The notes beneath the pieces are model-generated. The model saw only the letters and a list, made by a program, of their open reading frames with translations, was not told the DNA's origin and did no database searches. A program made the position numbers and the translations under genes. DNA of 64,000 nucleotides from the NCBI GenBank assembly GCA_025618425.1, contig CM046844.1:9147558-9211557 (forward strand). Direction: 5' to 3'. Positions within the stretch are counted from its first letter, which is position 1. Each line of letters opens with the position of its first letter. This document shows positions 37,583 to 49,922 of this stretch, one piece after another. Source of the stretch: Heliocidaris tuberculata. Taxonomy: Eukaryota > Echinodermata > Echinoidea > Camarodonta > Echinometridae.

Positions 37583-38481
37583 ATGAACAGAGAAAATGCC
37601 TTGTAGTATCTGTGGAGTTTTTGTTCATGAGCTGTCCCATCCTTGGAATGCATCCCCTCTTGTTTTTATCAGAAGTATTCTCATATTTAATAAAATAATG
37701 ATTGAAATAGGTCTTCTGTGGTTTTGATTAAACTGACAATATACAATATGATTATTCTGTGAAAGGAATTAATTACTAACATTATTTTACTCCTTAAGTT
37801 GGCGGTATACATGTATTTGCATTAAACATGTATGTTATTATATAAGCCTTTTCTTGTATTCAATATACATGAAGACAATAATTTACATATAACAATAATA
37901 TGTTTACCAACATATATATTATTTGTTTTAAACGTGACCAATTGAAATATTTATTTTAATACTTTCCATGTATTTAAATCATATTCCTAAATTTGCTTGA
38001 GTAATTATGTTTGACATTCATTCTTGGCTTTGTTTCAGCATTAAAAAAAGATGAAAATGCAGTTCTTCTTGACTCTTATGTTTTTTTTTCCCGGGGGGGG
38101 GGGGGGTAACCTCGCTAGTCATAAGGACCGCTATTCATAAGGACCACTTATTCAAAAGGAGCGCTATCCATAACGCGTGACTAAATGAATAACGGTTTTG
38201 TACGAATAGCGGTCCTTCTGAATAGCAAGCAAACCATAGACAAATTTCCTCGCTATTCATAAGGACATCCATTCATACGGACCACTATTCATAACTACTC
38301 ATAAGGACCTCTATTCATAGTGCGTGTTAAATGAATAGCGGTTCTTATGAATAGCGAGTGGACCCGGAGGAGGGGGGGGGGGAAAGATAAATGGATGGAG
38401 GGAGAAAGAGAGAGTCTGAGAATGAGAAGTCGAATTTTTATAGTAAGAATAAGAGGGAAAGCGAGGGAGAGAAGAGGGAGC

Positions 38482-38524
<43 letters not shown>

Positions 38525-39267
38525 GAAAGGGATGGAAAGGAGAGATTATATAGAGACAGAGAGTCGTGTAGATTGTGAGATAGATCCAGAAAAATGTTGA
38601 ATATACGAAGATTTAAGGATATGGAAATAAGAGAGAAAAAATATTCGGAACATTCCAGAAGCTTCCGTTTTCCCGGGATTATTCTCTTGCATAACATTTC
38701 ATTTCAGCGCCTTTAGGGCTGGTCACATTTGTCCGATAACGATAACAATAAAGATATTTTCATTAAAGGTACACCATAGAGCTATCAGACACGAGCATGT
38801 ATACTCACGCGTACTCAACATAATTATAGGGTGTATATGCCTTTAATTAAAAATCTCATTATCGTAAACCGACAAATGTAACCAGCCCTTTACAGTTGCG
38901 GTCACGTAAAGATGGCTATATAACGTCACTCGATCGGCATGGACGATAAAGGTTAATATTTGTGTAACAAAAGACTTAATTTATTTTGGCCCTAACCAAT
39001 TCATGATGTGTTTCAGAACAATGAAATTACTAATACCAGGGCATAAGAAAGCCATGTTACTGTCATAGGTTTTTTATATGACGTCTTAATAATTAACAAT
39101 AAGGTATCAAGTCAGCACAGAGAAACAGAGGAAAAGAGAGGGAGAGAGAGAGAGAGAGGGGGGAGAGAGAGAGAGAGAGAGGGGGGGGGGGAGAGAGAGA
39201 GAGAGGGGGGGGGGGGGGGAGAGGGAGAGAGAGCGAGAGACGGAGAGAGCAAGAAAGAGAGAGAGAG
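37583..39267. other. spacer between segmental duplicates
   Basis: Non-coding. It contains a G run at 38093-38106, the palindromic cattcataagg cluster (38100-38350), a GA tract (38487-38523) and a region with gataac words near 38740-38880 that form weak inverted repeats (catttgtccgataac and cgacaaatg). Confidence 0.55.
38105..38350. repeat. cluster of direct and inverted CTATTCATAAGGACC units
   Basis: At least five plus-oriented copies of ctattcataaggacc (with variants) and three minus-oriented copies (ggtccttctgaatagc, ggttcttatgaatagcg, aatgaataacgg) occur in 250 bases, and the block opens and closes with complementary ctcgctagtcat and gaatagcgag. It looks like a composite foldback. Confidence 0.8.
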
Positions 39268-39285
39268 ACAGAGGAAGAAAGAGAG
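39125..39285. repeat. (GA)n microsatellite with G runs
   Basis: gagaga alternating with stretches of 8-12 G, then ca dinucleotides at the left edge of duplication copy B. Confidence 0.9.
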
Positions 39286-40056
39286 ACACACACAGACACA
39301 CAGTCAGATAGGGAAAATATATTAGGTAAACAAAGAAAAAGGAGGGTTTCTCTCAATTATTTTTTAACATTCTTTAAAGGAATAGCCCATACAGACCCCC
39401 CCCCCCCCTCCCTATATCTATACATTAACAGATACTGGGTAAGACAGATGTAAGATACTGACAAGAAACACAAGAGAAAACATGTAACTAGCAAATTTTT
39501 AATTTGGGGGCTAGGCTCATATTAAAAAAAACCTATCAATATCTACAGGTAAAAATGATAACTATTGTACCTGCTCCAAACATAAGGCAAACCTGATATG
39601 AATAGTACAAAATATACAAATTATTCCAATACATTTAGTATTTACTGTAATCATACAAATTTGTTTCAAGCCAAAATTGTAAGTAAAACTATTGTATCAA
39701 TAAAAAATAATTAGCAAAGGGCAAAGTAATATAAGTGCGGTAATGCATACAACTGAGTTATTAATGTATATTTGCTACTTACTGTTTTAAAATATCTTTG
39801 TTCAAACTTGATTATTAGATTATTGGAAAACATACAAATAGTACTGTTTATTTGATGTTCAAATCCACAACTGTATATTTCAGAATAAAGCATAAAACTT
39901 ATCTGATTCTATTGGCTACTCAAACATAATGACTAAATTATATATAAATTACATTAATCACATCATTTATCAAGGCAACCTAATCATTCAAACCATTACA
40001 GCATAAATCTAGTACAGAATATTGCTCTCTTTCCCCATTTAAACTGCTGCAACATC

Positions 40057-40471
40057 TTAACCCTTTCAAGACAATTGACCACATTTTGTGGTTTGGCTCA
40101 ATAACTTTTGATTCAGAGCTCTAAAAAATAACCAGATGCAGGAGTAGAAAAAGCAAAAATTTCTACACCCATTGTGTCCATTTTTGTTGCATGACCATAT
40201 TGCGTTTGATGCCAGGAATTTCAAAAAGGAGAATAAGCTTCATAATCCTTAAATTGGCAACACACTGAGAGGTTCAAAATCACTATTTTTTATCAAAATT
40301 TGCAATTTTTTCAACTTTTCGACTAAGTTTCTAATGATGTATATTGTTTTCAAAGACATTGCATTTCGTTAGAACCATGTAGAACTAAAAGAAAAATATT
40401 ATTGTTGCCAATTTGAAGAACGAAGTGTGATCAGTTTAGCCTTTAAATAATTCCTGTCATGAAAGGGTTAA
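40057..40471. mobile_element. TTAA-CCCTTTCA MITE, uninterrupted copy in duplication B
   Basis: 415 bp, TTAA on both sides, ends ccctttcaagaca and tgtcatgaaaggg. Also homologous to the intronic copy at 52501-52912. Confidence 0.9.
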
Positions 40472-40509
40472 AGACATATAAACATACATTTCTTTCAAGT
40501 ACTGAGTCC

Positions 40510-41028
40510 TTAAAGGGAAGGTTGAGTTCAGGGGGGCGTTTCATGAAAGGACTTGCCAGATATTTTATCCGACAAATTTGCTGTCAGCCAATCAGATGCA
40601 AGGATTTCAGTAGCTTATAACAGTTGTCGGTAAAAATCACTGACAAAACACTTGATGAAACTCTCCCCTGGTCAGGAGATTCAATTGCTAAAGAAAATGT
40701 CTCAAAGCAATTGGGAAAGGTTGATTATATACTGCACATACGAATTGGTGTATGCTGTAAGGTTTTGGAATCGCCCAAATGATAAGAAAATGACTCAATC
40801 CTGCTGAGAGTCACATGCACTGCACACAGAAATGTGTATGTGGGACTACCCACAAATGTTTGGACCGAACATTTCAACTGTTTCTAGTCATATTTTGAAT
40901 GTGAGGGCATTTGAAGAGCGATCCTTTTCAGGGGACATTTCTACTATGATGTTCTTCCAAACTGACAAAAGGAATAAGAAAGCTCACAACTTTTTAAAAC
41001 CTTTCCCAGAACTCAACCTTCCCTTTAA
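40510..41028. mobile_element. TTAA-flanked AGGGAAGGTTGAGTTC element, copy B
   Basis: Near-identical to 36607-37126, with the nested GTTTCAT MITE at 40531-40669. Confidence 0.88.
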
Positions 41029-41707
41029 AGACATATAAACATACATTTCTTAATTTTCTTTCAAGTACTGAGCAAAATGAGCAAGAAACAGGAAACCAGA
41101 GTTGTCATACAGTACTATAATAACACACATATACCTATTGCTATTCTGTTGTATTCCTTAATGAATCAAAATTACCTATGACTTTTCAAGTAGATGTTGA
41201 CAGTTTGTACGAAAAAAGTGTAGGGCAATGAAAATCATTTGAATATCACACTGTATAATAGTACTTCATATATAGTTCAGAATGGCATATAAACATCAAT
41301 TTATGCCTTTACTAGTCAAAGACTGATGTTCTTCTTATAGAGTTGAAATAATATTAATTATTATTTGTATGAAGGATTTTCAGGCGACCAGAAAAATTAG
41401 CGTATCTCATGGTTTGCGCAAAAGTACCCGGATGACCGTGCAATTTTAAAACAATATCTCATGGTTGGGGAAAAGTACCCGATGACCGTGCAATATACAT
41501 GTATCTTCATATCTCATGGTTTGAGGTGTGCGTGACGCGTTAAAAAGTGAATACGCGTTTAAATACGCAAAGGATGTATGTGCGCAGCCCTTGCAAGATG
41601 CTTGGGTAAGGACGAAATAATGTTTTTCTACCTGTGTTTTATGTTGAAGCTAATACAAAAATATAAGCACATGTAATGGTTAAAATTGAGGAACTAGGTT
41701 TCATACA

Positions 41708-41866
41708 ATTAATAATAATAATATTGAATGACTTTTCTTTCGTGGGACACAAGGGTATATTGCACTCGCTTTGAAAATATTTCACTCGTCATGCCGACTC
41801 GTGAAATATGCTCATAGCTCGTGCGATATAGCCTTGTATCTCACTCAAGGCCATTCAATATTATAT
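41708..41866. mobile_element. small inverted-repeat element with AATATTGAATG ends
   Basis: taatattgaatgac on the left and ggccattcaatatta on the right; internal tatattgcactcg and cgtgcgatata are also complementary. Non-coding, about 155 bp. Confidence 0.65.
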
Positions 41867-44317
41867 AAATGCTCCATGAAATCACTGAATTTTATGCATA
41901 TCTGCAGATTGGGCTTTGTTAGGTTGTGACTTTTTTTTGTAAAACAAAATAATGAAATATTTGTCACACATACATAATACACACCCTCATTATCTAAGTT
42001 TGAAATATCTGTGAATCTTTTCTTTTATATACAGAAGAAAATCTTCAACTGCCCTTGGGGGTAAAAAAAAAGCATAAAATTCAATGCTTATGGGAACCAT
42101 CGTTTTAATAGTCACAGTTCATTTACACCTCTATTTGGCTAAAGGCAGAAGATAGTACAATACATGTATGTAGGATAAGGTAATTCACCATCTGCTACCA
42201 GCTCTCACAACAACCAGAATGGCATTTCATAAATTGTGAGAATATCCACATTCCTCTTTTTGTCAATTTTGAAGATTATTTTACACTGGAAACACACCTC
42301 CAAAAAAAAAAAAAAAGGTACAAGAGATTGCCCAATGTTATGTTGGTCCAACTGCTAACAGAGTCTCAAGGTAGGCAATTAGGACCAGAAGGAGATATTG
42401 CTCAAAACACCTTTAATGCTATTTTTCAGAAGATGATGACTATGCGGAATAAATGCAATCAGTGCAAACATGGAATAGCAGGTCTTTCAGGCAACAAGCT
42501 TAATTCTTAACTAAAAACAATTGAAAAAAAAAGTTAGTGACAAAATACATGTTAGTCACTTTCTTCCATTTTCTAAATCTATTGATAAAAAAGATAACAA
42601 ATCAACAAACAAAAATAAACCAAAGATTACAGCATATAAGTATTAGCAACTGTTTGGATAAAAAAACCCAACTCTGAATACACTATACCTTTGATCACTC
42701 TCACACATACATGTATATAGATATCTCACAAAATACAGAAACCATGCCTCTTTTAGAATGAAATAATTGACTTACATGTAACTTTCTACAGCACAAGTAT
42801 CACATAAACCAGTATTATTTTGAACAATATTTTCTAGTACTTTTAAACATTATTTTGGATAGTCATATTGCATTTTCCTAGAACTGTACTATAAACATAA
42901 TTTATATGTTCTCTAAAATTGCTCTAGCTGGCATTATTGCATACTGTAATATTAGGCTTTTTTGGCTGGCAATATAATGTTTGGCTTCAGTAAGTACATG
43001 TACTCTTTAAAGAAAAACAAAACAAACATAATCCTATCTACTGCTAAAAGTATTCTGGCTGGCAATATAGCATTTTCCTGAAAATGATTTAAATACATAC
43101 AAGGGTAATTATCTTCATAATATGGAATTATACCAAGGTAGCAGTAGAAATGAATTTCCACCTACCAAAGAGCAAGACTACAAAATTTTAATTCCATAAC
43201 AATTGTGCAATTTATTGTCAATGCATAAAGTACCTTACAAAACGTGACAGACGGGAAAAAATCCATTTGACCTTTGACCTCCTTTAAATCTGAAGAATAC
43301 GAATATTTTTTTACTTTTGGATGTAGACATAAAATTTACCTTAGTCCTAACCAGATTGATTAACTTTTTTATAATAACAGAAGAAATCCCTAAAAATGAC
43401 TCAATATGTGATTCCATATTTACCATAAAAAAGTGTAATTTAATTAATGGGTTAAAAAAATAGCTATTTTGGGTCAAAATATTTTAAAAATGTAAACAAT
43501 TGAATATTGTTCCATATAGTTCAAATCATGCATATTCAACTGACATAGAAGGAAAATGTTCAAATTACACTTTTTATTTTCACTAAAAATTGACATTTCT
43601 TGGAATCACCCACATGTTAATATATTCATATAACTTTATATGGCTTATAAATCAATCCTCTCTGACTAGAACCCCTTCAACTAAAAGCATTAACCACAAA
43701 ATCATTTTCTTCTCACATGCACTATGTGTATGTCAGAATCCTTGCGTTGTGTGCTTTTGGCTCATAATATGAAACTTGATGAAAAAATTCTCAATTTTCA
43801 AACAACATGAATCTTTCTTTAAAAAAAAAAATCTCATCTAGGATGAAGGCTACTTTCTATAGTGAAAATTTTCATAGTGAAAAAAGAACTTGGTAATCTA
43901 GTAAGCAGTACTTGTGAATACCAGTAACAATAGGTCCAACCTGTTGGATGCAATTTCATTTTCAATAAACATGCATTGCCCATGAGTTTCATCCTGAATG
44001 AAACAGGTTACAAAATGCAGTGCAGAAGATATCTTTCAAAAAGGCCTATATTTTATAACTGACAAAGAGTATCTATGTCAAAATTATCAGGATATATAAA
44101 AAACTGAAGTAATTTTTTGATATAAGATTGCAAAATCTCTGACACTTTCTATTCAATTTGTGCAGCAAATTATGACCAATATGTAAAATAAGCATTCCAC
44201 ATTGGATACGATTTGATTTTGATATAACATTCATTTTCCATAAACTACAGCCACAGTTATCTTGTGCCGAGTATTCAATGGTTTGAAGATAAGGCTGTGT
44301 TTTGTTCATGCAATTAC
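41867..44317. other. downstream flank / possible 3' UTR of the MIB2-like gene
   Basis: AT-rich and without a recognisable gene. A perfect tgacctttgacct (nuclear receptor DR1) lies at 43268-43280. Several minus-strand AATAAA words exist, for example near 43572, but I cannot choose the true polyadenylation site. Confidence 0.4.
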
Positions 44318-44671
44318 AATGTGAAAGAAACTGCCTTGAAGCAATCAGGAAAGATTGATGATGTAAAAAGAACAATATGCAAGGTTTTGGAATCATCAAA
44401 ATGATAAAAAATTGACTGAATCTCGCTGAAAAGTACATGCACTGCGCACAAAGATTGGGTATATGGGACTGCACACTACGTAGCATGAATGTTTGGCCCA
44501 AACACTTCGCATTTTTCTCTTCATATTTCAATTACAAGAGCATTTGAAGAGCAATCCTTTTCAGGGGATATTTCTATTATGATATACTTCCAAACGGGCA
44601 TAAAAAGAATGAGAAAGCTCACAAATTATTTTTTTTTCACTTTTACCTGAACTCAAGCTTCTCTTTAACTT
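44318..44671. mobile_element. decayed third copy of the AGGGAAGGTTGAGTTC element
   Basis: Aligns with 36790-37126 (ggttttggaatc, gcatttgaagagc, tccttttcagggga, gaaagctcacaa) and ends gaactcaagcttctctttaa. It begins 32 bases beyond the stop codon of the MIB2-like gene and so probably forms part of its 3' UTR. Confidence 0.8.
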
Positions 44672-44702
44672 ACACTAAGGGTACAGACAGCATCCACCTT
44701 TC

Positions 44703-44950
44703 TCAGAGGTAGAGAGGGAAGACTTTGGAAGCTGGCTTGCGGCAGACAGGGCAGTCCGGTAGTAACTCCGCACACTCCTTACAGGTACTGTGACCGCATT
44801 CAAACACAACGCCCTTCTTGCGCTGGAAACACACCGTGCACGCCAGAGCTGAACGGAACTCGCTGTTCTGGCGCCGGAGAACAGAGACAACTCGTTTGGG
44901 TGGTTCTGCTCTTTGGGTAGTGGTAGTGGGTAAGGCATTTGCCTCTTCAT
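44703..44950 (-). CDS. MIB2: MIB2-like exon 17: C-terminal RING finger and stop
   Basis: Acceptor tcgcag. It begins DEEANALPTTTT, then a basic stretch, then a complete C3HC4 RING with spacing C-x2-C-x10-C-x-H-x2-C-x2-C-x6-C-x2-C (ACTVCFQRK, ECGHSTCKEC, DCPVCRKP) and ends KVFPLYL followed by TGA at 44703-44705. The RING recruits E2 enzymes and in the family is the catalytic E3 module. The region just downstream is occupied by a degraded TTAA element. Confidence 0.93.
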
Positions 44951-47393
44951 CTGCGAGTAAGGATGGAGATAAAGATAAAACATAGTTGCAAAAAATTGAT
45001 ATAAAATATTGCTATCCTCATCTCTCTTTCCTTTTCTGTTTTTTATATGTCTCAGTTTCTGTCTGTAGATCTGTTGATCAGTAAATCACTCATCTCTCTG
45101 TCTTGATGCATTTTTCCCCTCTAACCTCGTCTTTTCACCTCTTTTCCCTGACCAATAATTTCATCTTTGAGGTTAACATCATCTCCTCATCTCTCTCTCT
45201 CACTAAGCCCTCTTATGTCTATTTCTCGTAACCTTTTTCACTCTCAGGTCTCCCTATCTTCTCTCCTCTCAACCAATTATTTTTTATCTGTGATTCTCCT
45301 GTCCCCAAAATCTGTCTCTCATACATGTATACTTTAGTTTCACCGATAAGATCGACATAAGACTGACAACAAACCAAACAAAAACTTACAATACCCCCAA
45401 ATAGTCAAGATTGTGTCGATTTTTCAGTTGGTGTGGCAGTCTGATTGGGGTATCAGAAGTCTATCATCTCTCCTTCTCCACACCTCTCCTACACTAACCA
45501 TATTTCTTTCCAGGCCAATCTAATGAACAAAGTATTTGGTTTAGGTCCTTTTCTTTGCAGTTACAAAGGGCTTCACAATTATTTTGCTGCATAAAGTAGT
45601 ATAAGGGCCACGAAGACAAACACACTCAAAAGACCTGGGCCCCGTTGCATAAAACTTACCATTAGCGGTAACTTTGCCATCAATGGTAACTCCCATGGAA
45701 ACCTTGATTTTGATTGGCTGTTGAGTGATGTTATCATGGTAGTTACCAATAAAAACCTAACAATCTATGCTCTCTAACAAAATAAGTGGGCCTTCCAACC
45801 TTTTCTTCTCCTCTTTACTCAAATCAATAAGAAAAAAAAATCTTCTTCAGCTATGCTTACCTGGCCATGCCTGTATATGTTGACAGGGGATCCCAATCAG
45901 TTGTGTCAACTGCTCTTGACAAACACTGCAAGCATGCTCAGCTGCCTTCTCTACATTCTATTTCATTAACATAAAAAAGATAACAGAAAAAAAAAGCTTA
46001 GATTTCAGTGCTGGATGCTACTTATCCATGGTGTAGGACTCCTACAAGAAATAAATGATCCTCTAAAAATTGGAATGACAACCTTTTTTTTAGAGGGGGG
46101 GGGGGGGGTTTCAAGGAGGATACATGTTCATGTACTATACCTCATCTACAATAGTGGTGTCTGTCTGTCTGTGATTTAAGTTAAAAGATTCCCTTCAATT
46201 AATCTGATTATTGGACATTATGGCAGAGACCTCATGCAGAAGTGAGGCTAACAATGGCCACTGTTGGGAAACGCTCCCAACAATGGATGAACCACCAACC
46301 TGAACGGCCACTATCTCCAAGAGCCAAGCAGATCTTTAAACCTCAAGGATTTCAACTTGTTATCTTTTAAATCTATTCAAGTGTTATTACTAACGAACGA
46401 TTTCAATACAATTTGTGGCTTGTTCATCATTGTGAGCATCTGTAAAAAGGCGCCTGGCTAGAATGCTCCCCAGGGAGTGGAGAAGGTGCCTACATTGTGT
46501 GCAAGCAAGCCAGAAACTGACGACCAGGGTAACAATATATTTCAGATGTATTTGGCGCTATATAAATCCAAAATATTATCATCACTGAATAGTTTCTTTT
46601 ATTTACATATAAACTATGTTGGTGTAGTCCACAAAGACAGACAGCATGTCCTCTGCAATAGTCATGTATGGGATCCATTTCAGATGGAGCCACCAAATGC
46701 CACTTTTGAGAGGCACTTCCCACCATGGAACCCTACCTGAACTGCCCATTTCTCTGAGAGCCAGCAGACCACCAAACCTCAAGGATTTTAAACTTGGCTT
46801 TGAAAGGGCTGTGTGGATGGGTACACCACATGCAAGTGAGGAGGCGAGTTGGCTCAGTCGAAAAAGCGTCTGCCTGTCTAACCAAAGATTGTGGGTTCGA
46901 ATCCACCCCGGGCGGATGACTGAAGCCTGGGTTGTGTGTTAATGTGCCCCTCCCTTGTTCTATAGACGCAGGCTATGTTCCAGTGGAAAACACTCCTTCC
47001 CTCTGATAGGACGTTAAATGGAGGCCCTGTTTGGAGGACAGTCACCACCTTTGCACGTTAAGAACCCACACTATTCGAATAAGAGTAGGGGGGAACCCCG
47101 GTGTAGTGATACATCTGCACATCCCAGTCAGTTATATCGTGCTGGGAGGAAAGACCTATAAAAGGTTACAGTGATTCAGTTCGCTTTTCCCTTTCCAGGC
47201 ACAGGTGATGCCAAATAGTACAATGTAATACAACAGGAAAAGGAAGACGTGATTGCTTACCGCTTTCAGATCTTCATCTGTCACAATCTGGTCTGGTGAG
47301 ATGGCATCAGCTGTGAAATCCTCCAAAGGAGACTTTGGTAGCTCATCACCAATCTCTGCAGGATAGCATTAGAGAAAAAAAAGAGGAGAACAT

Positions 47394-47425
<32 letters not shown>

Positions 47426-47482
47426 TAGAAAGTAGAGACAGAAAGAGACAAAGACAGATAGAGGAAAATAGAATCAGATCAA

Positions 47483-47515
<33 letters not shown>

Positions 47516-48643
47516 AGAGACTGGCATCTTTAGAAGCATCTATCACATGTTATCTTTTAAATCTATAAATGGCTTCCATCAATCTATCAATATGATTTAC
47601 AGAGGTTTTATTTTATCAATTCCAGGTGTTACCCATTATTGTGCTCTAATACATAACGCTGCATCTCAGTTTGCACTGTAACTGAAGTGTAAGCTTGTGT
47701 TCTGGCAAATATGTAAAATCTATTCTGACAGAATTAAACAAAACTTTCTCCTATTGCTCAAGACCAAAAGTAAATGATTTCTGCCTGATGATTTAGAGAG
47801 AAAATATATTACGATTGAGAAAAGAGTGAAGAACAGTGAGAAAATCAAGCTGGTAGTGCTGAACATGTGCTTAACAATGCACTATCCTACAGTGAGGTGT
47901 TAGTTGTGCTTTTCAGTGACTGTAATTTCCAGCACATGCTTGCTAGTTTGATTACATTTTGATGGTCCTAAGAGCCCATCTACAGTTTAATCTTAAACTG
48001 TAAATGTTAAACTGGCTTATACTAATAGGCCAGTTCGTAATTAGTACATGGTACAAATGACCCCAATTTGTAAGCGCACAAGCATTTGTTTTGGTTGATG
48101 CCTACTTGTTTAACAATGTAAAATCAAACTGGTGCGCGCATCTTGGTGCGTACAAAATGAAAGCGCATAAAGGTCAAAATGTACTCTGTACAAATGACCT
48201 TTATCTGCACATGCGAAAAATTGTAATTACGAAGTGGGTTATTCTAAACCAGCTTCTCTCTATACTGTAGTTTCAATGCGAGATCTCAATATTCAAAATG
48301 ATAATTTAATCGAATCACGAGAAGGATCTGGTGTTTATCTTCACCGAAATAACTTGAGCCCTGGTTTACTCACTGAATGGACTGATGGAGAATTGCACCT
48401 CCCCTTCTTCATGTAAGTACTCCACTTCATCCAGTCCTTCAGAGTTTGATGGGGGCTTCTTACGCACCCCTCGGTCCTTGTTCAGGAAGGGAAGGATCCT
48501 GGAGAGGAGAGGGTTTCTTTCTTTCCTGGCAGCTGGTGCTGGGGAACGATGAGGGCTAAGGAGTAAACGAAGATGTGCAGTGTGAAAGAAATCCGTCGGA
48601 GTTAACACTTTGGTTCTAGTAAACAAGCTTAAAGGAGACCAAT

Positions 48644-48691
<48 letters not shown>

Positions 48692-49891
48692 TTGTACTAA
48701 ATTATTAGAAGACATAAATCACACACAAAAAAATACTATTTGAGACATTCAAAATATTAAAGATTATCCAGTAAAAGGAAAATAAAGAATAATTTCAAGT
48801 AAAGGCCCGCAGGAAAGTACGTACATGTATACCCATAACTAACTTCTGTGCGCATGCTTCTGCCCATGAATGTGTCAACTAGTGTAGTCTATCAGGTGCC
48901 TTTATCCATATCTATAAAGTGTATATAAACTTGCAATGCCTCTTCACAGTTCAAGTAATATTCAAAGCTGGTATTGTCTGAATTGTCAACACAGTACACC
49001 TGAATGGATTTCAAAATACAAAGAGCAACATATTTTTGGGGTGCTTGTCCCTGTAATTAGGATTATGTTTGAAACTGAGACAAAATTATCATTCATGATT
49101 TTGAATTTTTAAAAAATGGAAATACACTTAGTATAAAGTAATGGTAATAATATATGCAATCATGACAATGGTATATAGAATGTATAAAATGCAACATGCA
49201 AAAATTATCTGAAGAAAAAATCCTAAAATCAAATGTCAAAAATCGTGTTTGTTGTACCAACAAATGGGAAAGATTTATATTGGGTAACAAGAATGTTTCT
49301 AAATTCCTTTTCTATAAAGAGAATCATCAATAAGAACATATGTTGCTCTAACCTGGAGGATGCTAAACTTTTCTCAAGACATTCCTTGAGTTTCATATCG
49401 ACCACAAGATCCATTGGTTTGTCTCCATCCTTGTCAGGAATGTCAAGTCTTCCTCCATTTCTTACAAGATAACAGGCAAGGGCGCCACCAGGCGATGCGA
49501 CTCCTATCTCCCTCATGGAAGCGCGAATCTAGAAGGAGACAGATATACAATGCAAATACGGTACATGTACATGTATATTACAGAAATAACACATGGCTGT
49601 GAGTTCATTAGTTGAAATCAGTGCACACAGTAAACACGACCATCATCATCATCATCATGATGTTAAATCATCATCATACCGAACATCATCATCATTATCA
49701 ACCTCATAATCATCACTAGGTCTGTGGCCACCATCATTATCTCTTTCATCATCCACATCATCTGCATTGTCATCATCATCATCATCATCATCACCACCAC
49801 CACCACCACCATCATCATCATCTTCATCACCACCACCACCACCATCATCATCATCTTCATCACCACCACCACCATCATCATCATCTTCATC

Positions 49892-49922
<31 letters not shown>

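Larger units (their letters stand above)
39268..41525 (+). repeat. segmental direct duplication, copy B (empty site)
   Basis: Homologue of 33455-37582 without the 1.9-kb insertion. It preserves gttcaaaatcac at 40270-40281 as the pre-insertion site. At its right end the atctcatggtttg(c/g)...gtaccc(g)gatgaccgtg unit occurs about 2.5 times. Confidence 0.93.

Noticed and set aside
42328..42510. 60-codon plus-strand frame with two CxxC-like cysteines
   Set aside because: A single CNQC pair, no homology I recognise, and no splice or start support.
44675..44983. 102-residue minus-strand frame starting MFYLYLHPYS
   Set aside because: It is a shifted-frame shadow of the terminal RING exon, whose true frame carries the zinc ligands.
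46840..46915. tRNA gene
   Set aside because: A and B boxes are present but the cloverleaf is not credible and the sequence continues into a SINE body and tail.
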